Of a stretch of 64,000 bases of DNA, positions 25,425 through 33,248 are shown in pieces. The translations under genes and the position numbers were made by a program. The DNA is taken from positions 124,001 through 188,000 of the forward strand of contig CAZQFV010000003.1 in NCBI GenBank assembly GCA_964592645.1, written 5' to 3'. The stretch comes from CAZQFV01 sp964592645. Its GTDB lineage: Bacteria; Chloroflexota; Chloroflexia; DTKN01. The notes beneath the pieces are model-generated. The model was given only the letters and a program-made list of their open reading frames with translations, was not told the DNA's origin and made no database searches. Numbering within the stretch: the stretch's first letter is position 1; each line of letters starts with the position of its first letter.

Positions 25425-27137
25425 ATGACCCTTCGGCGATGGCTTGGCGTAGGACTGGTCCTGGCGCTGCTGCTCCCCGTGGCGCTCGCCGCGCTGCCGG
25501 CACAGGCGGCGCCGGGCTCCAGCCGCAGCCGCTACTTCCCCGAGACCGGGCGCACCGTCTCCGGTGCTTTCCTGGACTACTGGGAGAACAAAGGCGGCCT
25601 CTACATCTACGGGTATCCCATCACCGACGAGTTCATGGACGTCAGCACCGACGGCAACACCTACCTGACCCAGTACTTTGAGCGGGCCATCTTCGAGTAC
25701 CACCCGGAGAACGCCGGCACCCCGTACGTGGTCCTGCTGCGCCTGCTCGGCCTGATCAACACCCAGGGCGTGTACTTCGACCCGGCCCCGGAGCCCTTCT
25801 ACGACACGGCCGGCCGGCTCTACTTCCCCCACTATGGCGGCCATTCCCTGGCCGAGCCGTTCCTGAGCTACTGGCGCAAGAACGGCGGCCTGCCCGTCTT
25901 CGGCTACCCCCTCTCCGAGCAGTTCTACGAGGTCAGCAAGACCGACGGCCAGACCTACCTGGTGCAGTACTTTGAGCGCAACCGCTTCGAGTGGCATCCC
26001 GAGTTCAATGGCACCCAGTACGAGGTCCTGCTGGGGCTGCTCGGCTACGAGTACATGCAGGCGCGCGAGGCCGGCGGCAGCCCGGTCGTCCCCCCGGCGC
26101 CCCCGCCGGCCCAACCCCCCAGCGGCGGGCTGCAGTACGGGTTCGGCGTGCAGTTCACCGCCGCCAACCTCAACACCACCTTCGACCTGGTGCAGCAGGC
26201 CGGGTTCGGCTGGGTACGCCAGCAGGTGCGCTGGGCCGACATCGAGCCGTCCAAGGGGGTCTACAACTGGGGCTTCCTGGACCAGATCGTGGGCACGGCC
26301 CAGGCGCGGGGGGTGAAGGTGCTCTTCAGCGTCGTCGCCGCGCCGGGCTGGGCCGGCCACGGCATGCCCGGCAACCCCAACGACCTGGGCGACTTTCTCT
26401 ACGCCATGGCCGCGCGCTATCGCGGCGCGGTGCAGGCCTACGAGGTCTGGAACGAGGAGAACTATGCCGTGGAGAACAACGGCTACGTCGCCGGGGCCGG
26501 CCGCTACGTGGAGCTCCTGAAGGTGTCCTACACCCGCATCAAGGCGGCCGATCCCGGCGCCATCGTCGTCTGCGGCGCCCTGACCCCCACCGGGGTCAAC
26601 AACCCCTACCTGGCGATCGACGACATCGTCTACCTGAAACGCATGCTGGAGTACAACGGCGGCGAGATCCGCAACTATTTCGACGCCCTGGGCGCCCACG
26701 TGGCCGGGGTGAACAACTCTCCCGACACCCTCTGGCCGAGCAACCCGGGCTCCGGCCCCGGCTGGGTGGATCATCCCACCTTCTACTTCCGCCATGTCGA
26801 AAACATCCGCAACGTGATGGTGCAGTACGGCATGGGCGACAAGCCGATCTGGCTGACCGAGTTCGGCTGGGCGGCGGCGGAAAACGTCACGACGCGGCCC
26901 GCGCCCGGCTACGAGTATGCCTGGCAGAACTCGGAGGCCGAGCAGGCCGCCTACCTGGTGCGGGCCTTTGAAAAAGCGCGCACCGAGTACCAGCCGTGGC
27001 TGGGTGCCATGTTCGTCTGGAACCTCAACTTTGCCACCTGCTTCGACGCCAACGACGAAAAATCGGCCTTTGGTGTGCTGCGCGCCGACGGCAGCCCCCG
27101 GCCGGCCTATACCGCACTGGTGAACATGCCCAAGTAG
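25425..27137 (+). CDS. Secreted glycoside-hydrolase-like protein with duplicated N-terminal repeat
   Basis: This is an exported protein of 570 residues. A signal peptide (1-29, cleavage near AQAAP) precedes two copies of a roughly 100-residue repeat (about 37-115 and 133-210), each containing YFP..G, AFL.YW..(K/N)GGL, (I/F)GYP and QYFER..FE.HPE. A Pro-rich linker follows, then a (beta/alpha)8 glycosidase domain (about 236-570). The likely acid/base is E344 in AYEVWNEENYA and the nucleophile E479 in IWLTEFGW, the clan GH-A pattern (GH5/GH39-like). The substrate is unknown. The ATG has AAGGAGG 4-5 nt upstream. The two downstream genes are paralogous in the catalytic domain. Confidence 0.85.
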   Translation: MTLRRWLGVGLVLALLLPVALAALPAQAAPGSSRSRYFPETGRTVSGAFLDYWENKGGLYIYGYPITDEFMDVSTDGNTYLTQYFERAIFEYHPENAGTPYVVLLRLLGLINTQGVYFDPAPEPFYDTAGRLYFPHYGGHSLAEPFLSYWRKNGGLPVFGYPLSEQFYEVSKTDGQTYLVQYFERNRFEWHPEFNGTQYEVLLGLLGYEYMQAREAGGSPVVPPAPPPAQPPSGGLQYGFGVQFTAANLNTTFDLVQQAGFGWVRQQVRWADIEPSKGVYNWGFLDQIVGTAQARGVKVLFSVVAAPGWAGHGMPGNPNDLGDFLYAMAARYRGAVQAYEVWNEENYAVENNGYVAGAGRYVELLKVSYTRIKAADPGAIVVCGALTPTGVNNPYLAIDDIVYLKRMLEYNGGEIRNYFDALGAHVAGVNNSPDTLWPSNPGSGPGWVDHPTFYFRHVENIRNVMVQYGMGDKPIWLTEFGWAAAENVTTRPAPGYEYAWQNSEAEQAAYLVRAFEKARTEYQPWLGAMFVWNLNFATCFDANDEKSAFGVLRADGSPRPAYTALVNMPK

Positions 27138-27199
27138 GGGCGGCCCGCGCGGCCGCCCCAGGCGGGGCAATGCCAGGGGCAGGGGCCAGCCCTGCCCCT
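27137..27199 (+). terminator. Two consecutive GC-rich hairpins after the first glycosidase gene
   Basis: A 9-bp stem (GGGGCGGCC/GGCCGCCCC, 27137-27159) begins on the last base of the stop codon. A second, 10-bp stem (AGGGGCAGGG/CCCTGCCCCT, 27175-27199) follows. Neither has a proper T tract. They could attenuate transcription into, or set mRNA stability for, the next gene. Confidence 0.5.
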
Positions 27200-27223
27200 A
27201 CCAATTATACAAAGGAGTAGTCA

Positions 27224-28540
27224 ATGTCTCAGAAACGTTACCTGCTTGTCGGGATCCTTGGCACCCTGGGCCTGTTGGCCCTGCTCATGGTCGCTGCCTG
27301 CGGCGGCGACGGCGGCTCCGGTCCCGCATCGACCTCCATCCCGAAGGTGCCGCCGACGGAAACGCCGCCCCCCCCGCCCACCCTGACGCCGACGCCGACC
27401 TTCACACCCACCCCCTCTCCCACGCCGACGCCCGACCCCACCTTTCCGATGAAGACGACCCACTTTTCCTACGGCGTCTGCGCCGACCTCTACTACCGCG
27501 CCGACTTTGGCGTGACGGCCGAGGATGTGATGGGCTACGTGGACGACCTGGGCGTGGAGTGGGTGCGGGTCCAGACCTCCTGGGCCGACCTCGAGCCGGC
27601 CAAGGGGACCTACGTCTGGGATAACCTCGACCCCATCGTCACGGCCATCGGCAAGCACAACCGCAAGGTGCTGATCAGCATCGTCAACTCGCCGTCCTGG
27701 GCGGCGGGCGCGAGCGGCTGCAATGCGGCCGGCCGCTGCGGCATGCCGGCCGACCCCAACGACCTGGGCGATTTCCTGGCGGCGATGGCCGCCCACTACG
27801 GGGGCAGCGTCCAGGCCTATGAGATCTGGAACGAGCAGAACTATGCCGTGGAGAATGCCGGCTATGTCCAGGGGGCCGGCCGCTACGTGGAGCTCCTGAA
27901 GGTGGCCTACGCCCGCATCAAGGGCGCCAACCCCTACGCCTTTGTCCTCTTTGGCCCGCTGACGCCCACCGGCGTCAACGACCCCAACCTGGCCATCGAC
28001 GACATCACCTACCTGCGCGAGGCCTATGAGTACAACGGCGGCGAGGTCAAGGGCTACTTCGACGTCCTGGCCGCGCACACCGCCGGCACGCTCAACCCCC
28101 CCAACCTGCTCTGGCCCGACCGCCCCGCCCCGGCCGACTCGCCCGGCTGGCGCGACCATCCCACCCACTACTTTGCCCATGTCGAGAACATCCACCGCAC
28201 CATGGCCGAGTACGGAGACGGCGACAAGCAGATCTGGCTGACCGAGTTCGGCTGGGCCTCCCTAGAGGGCATCGCCGAGACGGCGGCCCCGGGGTACGAG
28301 TACGCCTACTATGTCTCGGCCGGCGCCCAGGCCGACTACCTGGCCTGGGCCATGTACATCGGCAAGACCGAGTACCAACCCTGGTTGGGCGCCATGTTCG
28401 TCTGGAACCTGAACTATAGCACCTTTAACCCCGGGACCGACGAAAAGTCGCCCTTCAGCCTGCTGCGGCCCGACTGGGGCACCCGGCCTTCGTACCGCGC
28501 CGTGCAGTCCTTTATCGCCGAGCACCCAACCTGGCCATAG
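27224..28540 (+). CDS. Glycoside-hydrolase-like lipoprotein (paralogue 2)
   Basis: This is a lipoprotein of 438 residues. The lipobox LMVAAC puts the acylated cysteine at 26, followed by a Thr/Pro-rich linker to about 74 and a clan GH-A type catalytic domain with E204 (YEIWNEQNYAVEN) and E341 (IWLTEFGW). The catalytic domain aligns throughout with the neighbours: ADPNDLGDFLAAMAAHY, GAGRYVELLKVAY, GPLTPTGVNDPNLA and YQPWLGAMFVWNLN recur in all three. It lacks the N-terminal repeats of the first copy and is anchored by lipid instead. A Shine-Dalgarno-like AAAGGAG precedes the ATG. Confidence 0.85.
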   Translation: MSQKRYLLVGILGTLGLLALLMVAACGGDGGSGPASTSIPKVPPTETPPPPPTLTPTPTFTPTPSPTPTPDPTFPMKTTHFSYGVCADLYYRADFGVTAEDVMGYVDDLGVEWVRVQTSWADLEPAKGTYVWDNLDPIVTAIGKHNRKVLISIVNSPSWAAGASGCNAAGRCGMPADPNDLGDFLAAMAAHYGGSVQAYEIWNEQNYAVENAGYVQGAGRYVELLKVAYARIKGANPYAFVLFGPLTPTGVNDPNLAIDDITYLREAYEYNGGEVKGYFDVLAAHTAGTLNPPNLLWPDRPAPADSPGWRDHPTHYFAHVENIHRTMAEYGDGDKQIWLTEFGWASLEGIAETAAPGYEYAYYVSAGAQADYLAWAMYIGKTEYQPWLGAMFVWNLNYSTFNPGTDEKSPFSLLRPDWGTRPSYRAVQSFIAEHPTWP

Positions 28541-28550
28541 GAGAAGCGCC

Positions 28551-29813
28551 ATGCGCACCGCCAAGCACCGCCTGATTTGGTGCACCATCCTCATCGCCAC
28601 GCTGGTCCTGGCAGCCGTAGCGACCGCCTGCGGGAACGGCGGCTCGTCGACCCCCGTGCCGCCCGGCACGCCGGTGCCCAGCAATACGCCGCTGCCCACC
28701 TTCACCCCCACCCCCACCCTGACCCCCAGCCCGACGCCGAACCCCTCCTTCCCCATGCAGACGACCCACTTTTCCTTCGGCATCGACGTGGACCTCTTCT
28801 ACAAGGACTATGACGAAGTCCTGGGCTATGTCGACGAGCTGGGCGTCGAGTGGGTGCGGCAACAGGTCTGGTGGCAAGACATCGAGGGCGCGCCAGGCTA
28901 CTACATCTGGGATGAGTTGGACAATGTCGTCGACGCCATGGGACGGCACCACCGCAAGCTTTTGGTAAGCATCGTGCGCTCGCCCAGTTGGGCCACCGAC
29001 CGCGGCGGCCCGGGCATGCCATCCGATCCAGACGACCTGGGCAACTTTCTCGCCGCCATGGCCGAGCGCTATCGGGGGCGCATCCAGGCCTATGAGATCT
29101 GGAACGAGCAAAACTATGCCGTGGAGAACGACGGCTATGTCGAAGGGGCCGGCCGCTATGTCGAGCTGCTGAAAGTGGCCTACACGCGCATCAAGGCAGC
29201 CGACCCGCTGGCTATGGTCCTCTTTGGCCCGCTGACGCCCACCGGCACCAACGACCCGTCCCTGGCCGTCGACGACATCACCTACCTGCGCGAGGCCTAC
29301 GAGTACAATGCCGGCGAGGTCAAGGGCTACTTCGACGTCCTGGCGGCGCACGTGGCCGGCACACTCAACCCGCCCGACCTGCTCTGGCCGGACAACCCCA
29401 GCCCGCCCGATTCCCCGGGCTGGCGGGACCATTCCACCCACTACTTTCGCCATGTGGAAAACATTCGCCGCGTCATGGAGCAGTACGGCGACGGCGACAA
29501 GCAGATCTGGCTGACCGAGTTCGGCTGGGCCTCGATCGAGGGGATTACCGACTGGCCGGAACTGGGCTACGAGTATGCCGCGGAGAACACGGCCCAGGAG
29601 CAGGCCGACTACATCGTGGCGGCGCTGGAACGGGGGCGCACCCTGTACCAGCCCTGGATGGGGGCCATGTTCGTCTGGAACCTGAACTTTGCCCGCACCA
29701 ACCCGCCCAGCGACCAGAAGGCGGCGTTCGGCCTGATCAATGCCGGCGGCCAGCCGCGGCCGGCCTTCGAGGCGCTGAAGGAGTATGTCGCCCGCTACAG
29801 CCGGTGGCCCTAG
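28551..29813 (+). CDS. Glycoside-hydrolase-like lipoprotein (paralogue 3)
   Basis: This lipoprotein of 420 residues has a lipobox AVATAC with the cysteine at 27, a Thr/Pro-rich stalk to about 66, and the same catalytic domain with E186 (YEIWNEQNYA) and E323 (IWLTEFGW). It is closest to paralogue 2, sharing long identical runs such as ITYLREAYEYN and GEVKGYFDVLAAH, so these two look like the more recent duplication. It starts 10 bp after paralogue 2 with AGGAG upstream, so they are co-transcribed. The GT2 gene follows after a 114-bp gap that contains a direct repeat. Confidence 0.85.
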   Translation: MRTAKHRLIWCTILIATLVLAAVATACGNGGSSTPVPPGTPVPSNTPLPTFTPTPTLTPSPTPNPSFPMQTTHFSFGIDVDLFYKDYDEVLGYVDELGVEWVRQQVWWQDIEGAPGYYIWDELDNVVDAMGRHHRKLLVSIVRSPSWATDRGGPGMPSDPDDLGNFLAAMAERYRGRIQAYEIWNEQNYAVENDGYVEGAGRYVELLKVAYTRIKAADPLAMVLFGPLTPTGTNDPSLAVDDITYLREAYEYNAGEVKGYFDVLAAHVAGTLNPPDLLWPDNPSPPDSPGWRDHSTHYFRHVENIRRVMEQYGDGDKQIWLTEFGWASIEGITDWPELGYEYAAENTAQEQADYIVAALERGRTLYQPWMGAMFVWNLNFARTNPPSDQKAAFGLINAGGQPRPAFEALKEYVARYSRWP

Positions 29814-29814
29814 G

Positions 29815-29862
29815 GACACGGATTCTGGCCGCGGATAGGACACCGATTTCGGCCACGGATAC
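29815..29862. repeat. Two imperfect 24-bp direct repeats
   Basis: The units begin GACACGGATTCTGGCCGCGG and GACACCGATTTCGGCCACGG and are directly adjacent, ending GATAG and GATAC. They lie in the gap between the third glycosidase gene and the GT2 gene. The function is unknown. Confidence 0.6.
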
Positions 29863-29927
29863 ACAAATCGGGGCGCACGGCCGTGCACCCCGACCGCGGC
29901 CAAAGGTCGAGGCCAAGGAGACATGCC

Positions 29928-30749
29928 ATGCTAGAAGCGAAACTCTCGGTGGTCATGCCGGCGCACAATGAAGAAGCCAACATCGAGGCCGTGGTCCGCT
30001 CCTGCCTGGAGAAGCTGCCCGGCATGGTGCGCGATTTCGAGATCGTCGTCACCGACGACGGCAGCCGCGATGCCACGCCCCGGATCATCGACCGCTTGGC
30101 GGCCGAGGATCGGCGCGTCGTCGCCCTCCACCACGAGGTCAACCGCGGGTATGGCGATGCGCTGATGACCGGGTTCCGGCATACCGTCGGCGACTATGTC
30201 ATGTTTATGGACTCGGACCGCCAGTTCGACATCGGCGACCTGGAGCGGCTGCTGCCGTACATCGGCCGCTACGACGTGGTGGCCGGCTACCGCATCCGCC
30301 GCCAGGATCCGCCGGTGCGCCTGCTCTACGCCTGGATCTTTAACTGGGCCGTGCGCATCTTCTTCGGCATCCGTGTCCGCGACATCGACTGCGCCTTCAA
30401 GGTCTTTCGCGGCGACCTGCTGCGGGAGATGAACCTGGAGATCGGCGGCGCGCTCATCAACACCGAGATGCTGTCCAAGGCCCGCCGGCAGGGCGCTACC
30501 CTGACCGAGGTGGGCGTGAACCACTATCCACGCCAGGTAGGGAAACAGTCCGGCGGCTCCTTCAAGGTCGTCTTCCGGGCCATGAAGAACTTTTGGCGGC
30601 TCTGGTGGCGCATGCGCACCTGGACACCGCCCAGCGGCGTCGTCGTGCGCCAGCCCCTGATCCCCGAGCAGATCGCGGCTATCGCCCTGGGCAGCGGCGT
30701 CGTGCTGGGCATCCTGGCCTGGGTGCTGGCCTGGGCGCTGCGGCGCTAA
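29928..30749 (+). CDS. GT2 glycosyltransferase (polyprenyl-phosphate sugar type)
   Basis: This is a family 2 glycosyltransferase of 273 residues, GT-A fold. Motifs are SVVMPAHNEEANIEAVV, VVTDDGSRDATPRI (nucleotide-sugar binding), MDSDRQFD (metal-binding DxD-like) and DIDCAFKVFRGDLL, which resembles DPM1-like polyprenyl-phosphate mannosyl/glucosyltransferases. Two C-terminal hydrophobic stretches (one about 245-270) suggest membrane association. The ATG has AAGGAG 7 nt upstream. It may supply a lipid-linked sugar to surface glycans, but no acceptor pathway is adjacent. A strong hairpin follows its stop. Confidence 0.88.
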   Translation: MLEAKLSVVMPAHNEEANIEAVVRSCLEKLPGMVRDFEIVVTDDGSRDATPRIIDRLAAEDRRVVALHHEVNRGYGDALMTGFRHTVGDYVMFMDSDRQFDIGDLERLLPYIGRYDVVAGYRIRRQDPPVRLLYAWIFNWAVRIFFGIRVRDIDCAFKVFRGDLLREMNLEIGGALINTEMLSKARRQGATLTEVGVNHYPRQVGKQSGGSFKVVFRAMKNFWRLWWRMRTWTPPSGVVVRQPLIPEQIAAIALGSGVVLGILAWVLAWALRR

Positions 30750-30760
30750 AGGACCGACCT

Positions 30761-30844
30761 TACCGATTCCTGCCTAGCTCGCTATGCTACCTTGAAGCCG
30801 GAATCGGCGTGCCCCGACTTTAGGGATCTAGGCAGAGATCGGTA
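30761..30844. repeat. Long inverted repeat (17-bp arms, 50-bp loop)
   Basis: The arms ACCGATTCCTGCCTAG (30762-30777) and CTAGGCAGAGATCGGT (30828-30843) pair with one mismatch and one wobble, and an extra T-A pair lies outside. The loop holds a smaller GCCG/CGGC stem (30797-30808). It lies between the GT2 gene and a methyltransferase gene. It could be a terminator-like structure, a small structured RNA or a MITE. Confidence 0.6.
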
Positions 30845-30876
30845 GCTGCCGCTTGGGGGTAGATCGCTTGCCGGAC

Positions 30877-31701
30877 ATGCAACCGCAAGGGGAGCACGAG
30901 GCATTCGACGCCATCTGGAAGCGCACGGCTCCCTTCTACCATGCCGGCGACGTGCGGGGCTGCCGAACCTTTGCCGAACTCTGGGAAACGGTCAAGTTCC
31001 AGCGGCTCGAGGAGATCTTTCCCCACTCGCCCCAGCGCTCCCTCGAGGTAGGCTGCGGATCGGGCGGCGTCTCCCTGTACTTCCACGACCGCCATGGCTA
31101 CCATGTCACCCTGGTCGACCTGTCCGCCGAGGCCCTGGCCTTTGCCCAAAGGAACTTTCGCGACAACTCGCGGGCGCCGCGCTGCCAGGCCGCCTTTGTC
31201 AAGGCCGATGCCCAGGGCCTGCCCTTCCCCGATGGGGCCTTCGACCTGGTCATGTCCTTCGGCCTGCTGGAGCACTTTGCCGATATCGTCCCCCCCATCG
31301 CCGAGCAACTGCGCGTGCTGCGTCCCGGCGGGCTCTTTTTCGCCGACGTGGTCACGGGGCGCTTCTCCGTGGACTCGTTCAGCCGCTTCCCGGCGCGGGT
31401 GAAACGCGCCCTGCGTGGCCGGCGGCGCAACCTGGCGAAGCTCATCCGGCCGGACCTCTACGAGAACTCGCTGCCGCTGGCGACCTACGTGCGGACGGTC
31501 GAGGAGCTCGGCGGCCGGGTGCTGTTCGCCCGCGGCAACCGGCCGGTGACCTCGCTCAACCTGCCCCTGCTCGGCCCTCTGTTCCTGCGCCTTTTCCAGT
31601 CCGGCCCCGTGCAGCGCCGGTGGCGGCGCTTCGACACCTCCGGGTCGCGCTTCGCCCGCTGGTGGGGGGCCGGGTGGTGGATCCTGGCCGTCCGGCGCTG
31701 A
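30877..31701 (+). CDS. SAM-dependent methyltransferase (class I)
   Basis: This is a methyltransferase of about 274 residues with the class I Rossmann motifs: SLEVGCGSGGVSLYFH (motif I), VDLSAEAL (acidic loop), AFDLVMSFGLLEHFADI (motif II/III) and LRVLRPGGLFFADVV. It belongs to the Methyltransf_11/25 type, and its substrate is unknown. I use the first ATG, but TTG codons at 30853 and 30868 are in frame, and the latter has GGGGG 7 nt upstream, so the start is uncertain. Its 5' end directly follows the inverted repeat at 30761-30844. It converges on the CinA-like gene. Confidence 0.83.
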   Translation: MQPQGEHEAFDAIWKRTAPFYHAGDVRGCRTFAELWETVKFQRLEEIFPHSPQRSLEVGCGSGGVSLYFHDRHGYHVTLVDLSAEALAFAQRNFRDNSRAPRCQAAFVKADAQGLPFPDGAFDLVMSFGLLEHFADIVPPIAEQLRVLRPGGLFFADVVTGRFSVDSFSRFPARVKRALRGRRRNLAKLIRPDLYENSLPLATYVRTVEELGGRVLFARGNRPVTSLNLPLLGPLFLRLFQSGPVQRRWRRFDTSGSRFARWWGAGWWILAVRR

Positions 31702-31728
31702 CCCCCTTCCGGGCGGCTCCCCCGGCCG

Positions 31729-32217
31729 CTACAAGGAGGGGCCGGCCAGGTAGTCCAGCAACATCTCCAGGGCGCGCTGCGCCGTGGCCTCCTTGTTCCC
31801 CAGGCGATCGCACGGCCAGACGTGCCGCTCCACAAGCTCCACGCCGCGGCCCGCCAGGGCGATATAGACCAGGCCCACCGGCTTTTCCGCGCTCCCGCCC
31901 CCGGGGCCGGCGATGCCCGTCGTGGCCAGGCCGATGTCAGCCCGCAGGCGCCGGCGCGCCCCCGCGGCCATCTGTAGCGCCACAGCCGCGCTCACGGCCC
32001 CCTCGCGGGCCAACAGCTCCGCATCCACCCGCAGCAGGGACACCTTGGCGGCGTTGGCGTAGGCGATCACCCCGCCCAGGTAGTAGTCGGAGCTGCCGGC
32101 GACGTTGGTCAGGCGGTGCCCCAGCAGCCCGCCGCTGCACGACTCGGCGGTGGACAGCGTCAGGCCGCGCCGCCGCAGCAGCGCCCCCACCCGGACCTCC
32201 AGCGGTTCGTCGGCCAT
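31729..32217 (-). CDS. pncC: CinA C-terminal domain amidase (PncC-like)
   Basis: This stand-alone CinA_C protein of 162 residues is the nicotinamide-nucleotide amidohydrolase family that recycles NMN to NaMN. Signature motifs are LSTAESCSGGLLGHRLTNVAGSSDYYLGGVIAYAN (with the nucleophilic Ser region), GAVSAAVALQMAAGAR and GLATTGIAGPGGGSAEKPVGLVYIAL. The length matches E. coli PncC. The ATG has AGGAGG 6 nt upstream. It is monocistronic with its own promoter at 32244-32272, and it converges with the methyltransferase gene. Confidence 0.93.
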   Translation of the reverse strand: MADEPLEVRVGALLRRRGLTLSTAESCSGGLLGHRLTNVAGSSDYYLGGVIAYANAAKVSLLRVDAELLAREGAVSAAVALQMAAGARRRLRADIGLATTGIAGPGGGSAEKPVGLVYIALAGRGVELVERHVWPCDRLGNKEATAQRALEMLLDYLAGPSL

Positions 32218-32243
32218 CGAGCACCTCCTGCCCTGCTGGGGGC

Positions 32244-32272
32244 AGTATAGCACAGGCCTTGGTGAGGGTCAA
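32244..32272 (-). promoter_or_regulatory. Sigma-70 promoter for the CinA-like gene
   Basis: The minus-strand reading is TTGACC, a 17-bp spacer, then TATACT, 27 bp upstream of the ATG. It abuts the MITE-like element at 32293-32450. Confidence 0.75.
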
Positions 32273-32292
32273 CGGCCTCACGCGCCATTCAC

Positions 32293-32450
32293 GGGTTTTA
32301 CAAAGTCGCGCCCGTTCGCACGAATGGTCCGTACCCGGCCTGATCGAGCCTGCTGCCGGTGCTCCGTTACGCCTGGTGACTGGCGGGCCAGCTCTGTATA
32401 AGAGCGAGGGCCGGGCACGGACCGGACGAGGCCAGCGACTTTGTAAAAGC
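32293..32450. mobile_element. MITE-like non-coding element with terminal inverted repeats
   Basis: This 158-bp stretch has outer arms GGGTTTTACAAAGTCGC and GCGACTTTGTAAAAGCCC, which are inverted copies with a single extra base. Inner arms GGTCCGTACCCGG (32326-32338) and CCGGGCACGGACC (32409-32421) are also inverted. The middle has no reading frame I would support. Terminal inverted repeats without a transposase suggest a miniature transposable element, or the two ends left by an excised insertion sequence. It fills most of the 313-bp gap between two divergent genes. Confidence 0.55.
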
Positions 32451-32462
32451 CCTGCGCGCCAT

Positions 32463-32491
32463 TTGCGCGTCCCGGCGGATTGTAGTACAAT
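32463..32491 (+). promoter_or_regulatory. Sigma-70 promoter for the HEAT protein/dnaG/rpoD operon
   Basis: The site has -35 TTGCGC, 17 bp ending in TGTAG, and -10 TACAAT. It is 40 bp upstream of the ATG at 32531 and 13 bp beyond the MITE-like element. No other promoter is evident before dnaG and rpoD. Confidence 0.78.
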
Positions 32492-32530
32492 GTCCCACAG
32501 CGGGGAGCACCGTTGCACCCGGAGAGGACC

Positions 32531-33208
32531 ATGGCCAGGACACGCTCCTTCGACGCCGCCGTATTCTTCAGGGTCATCGCCGGCACCGCGCTGGGCGCGG
32601 CCGGCGGCGCGGCGCTGCTGTTGGGGGTCGTTCCCGGCGCCGGGGACGACTACCGGCCGGCCGTCCTCAGCACCATCCTGGTCCCCCTGGGCTGCTTCCT
32701 GGGCTGGCTGCTCTCCGGCAGCCGCGAGCGCGCCGGGACGGCCGCCGCCGCCTGTTTCGGCCTGTACTTCCTATCGGCCTTCGCCGCCGCCCGCCTGGGG
32801 ACCATCTTTCCCGCGCTGCGTTACTTTCCCACAACCCTGGGCGTGCAGAGCGCCGCCGCCCTGGGCCTGGCCACGGCGCTGGGCCTGCTGGGGCGCGGGG
32901 TGCCGCAGGTGGAGAAGCTGTACGACGCCCGCGACACGGCCGGCCTGGCCGCCCTGCTGCGCGAAGGCCCTCCCCCGGAGCGCGCCGCGGCCGCCCGGGC
33001 CCTGGGCGCCCTGGGGACGCCCGATTCGCGCCCTCCCCTGCTCGCCGCCCTGGAGGACCCCGATCCCCAGGTCCGCCGGGAAGCGCTGGCCGGGCTGGTC
33101 GGCCTGGCCCAGGAGGAAGACCGCCCGCGCATCGCCGGCTGGCTGCAACACGACGAGGCGCGCACGCGCCGGCTGGCCCGAGAGGTGCTGCGCTGGATCG
33201 AGAAGTAG
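32531..33208 (+). CDS. Membrane protein with C-terminal HEAT-like repeats
   Basis: This protein of 225 residues has four hydrophobic segments in its first 125 residues (FFRVIAGTALGAAGG, AVLSTILVPLGCFLGWLL, AAACFGLYFLSAFAAA, SAAALGLATALGLLG). A soluble HEAT/PBS-lyase-like tail follows (about 130-225) with two helical repeats: RAAAARALGALGTPDSRPPL and VRREALAGLVGLAQEEDRP. HEAT tails usually mediate protein contacts. The ATG has GGAGAGG just upstream. It is the first gene of the transcript that continues into dnaG, 40 bp downstream. Its function is unknown. Confidence 0.75.
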   Translation: MARTRSFDAAVFFRVIAGTALGAAGGAALLLGVVPGAGDDYRPAVLSTILVPLGCFLGWLLSGSRERAGTAAAACFGLYFLSAFAAARLGTIFPALRYFPTTLGVQSAAALGLATALGLLGRGVPQVEKLYDARDTAGLAALLREGPPPERAAAARALGALGTPDSRPPLLAALEDPDPQVRREALAGLVGLAQEEDRPRIAGWLQHDEARTRRLAREVLRWIEK

Positions 33209-33248
33209 GGGCTTCGGCCCCGCCGATTCGCCGACTCGCTGGTTCGCC

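Noticed and set aside
25275..27170. 631-codon minus-strand frame
   Set aside because: It is antisense to the first glycosidase-like gene, which has a signal peptide, repeats and catalytic motifs.
31620..33248. In-frame 5' extension of the dnaG frame
   Set aside because: It overlaps the CinA-like and HEAT genes and is low complexity. The primase CHC2 domain begins right after the ATG at 33249.
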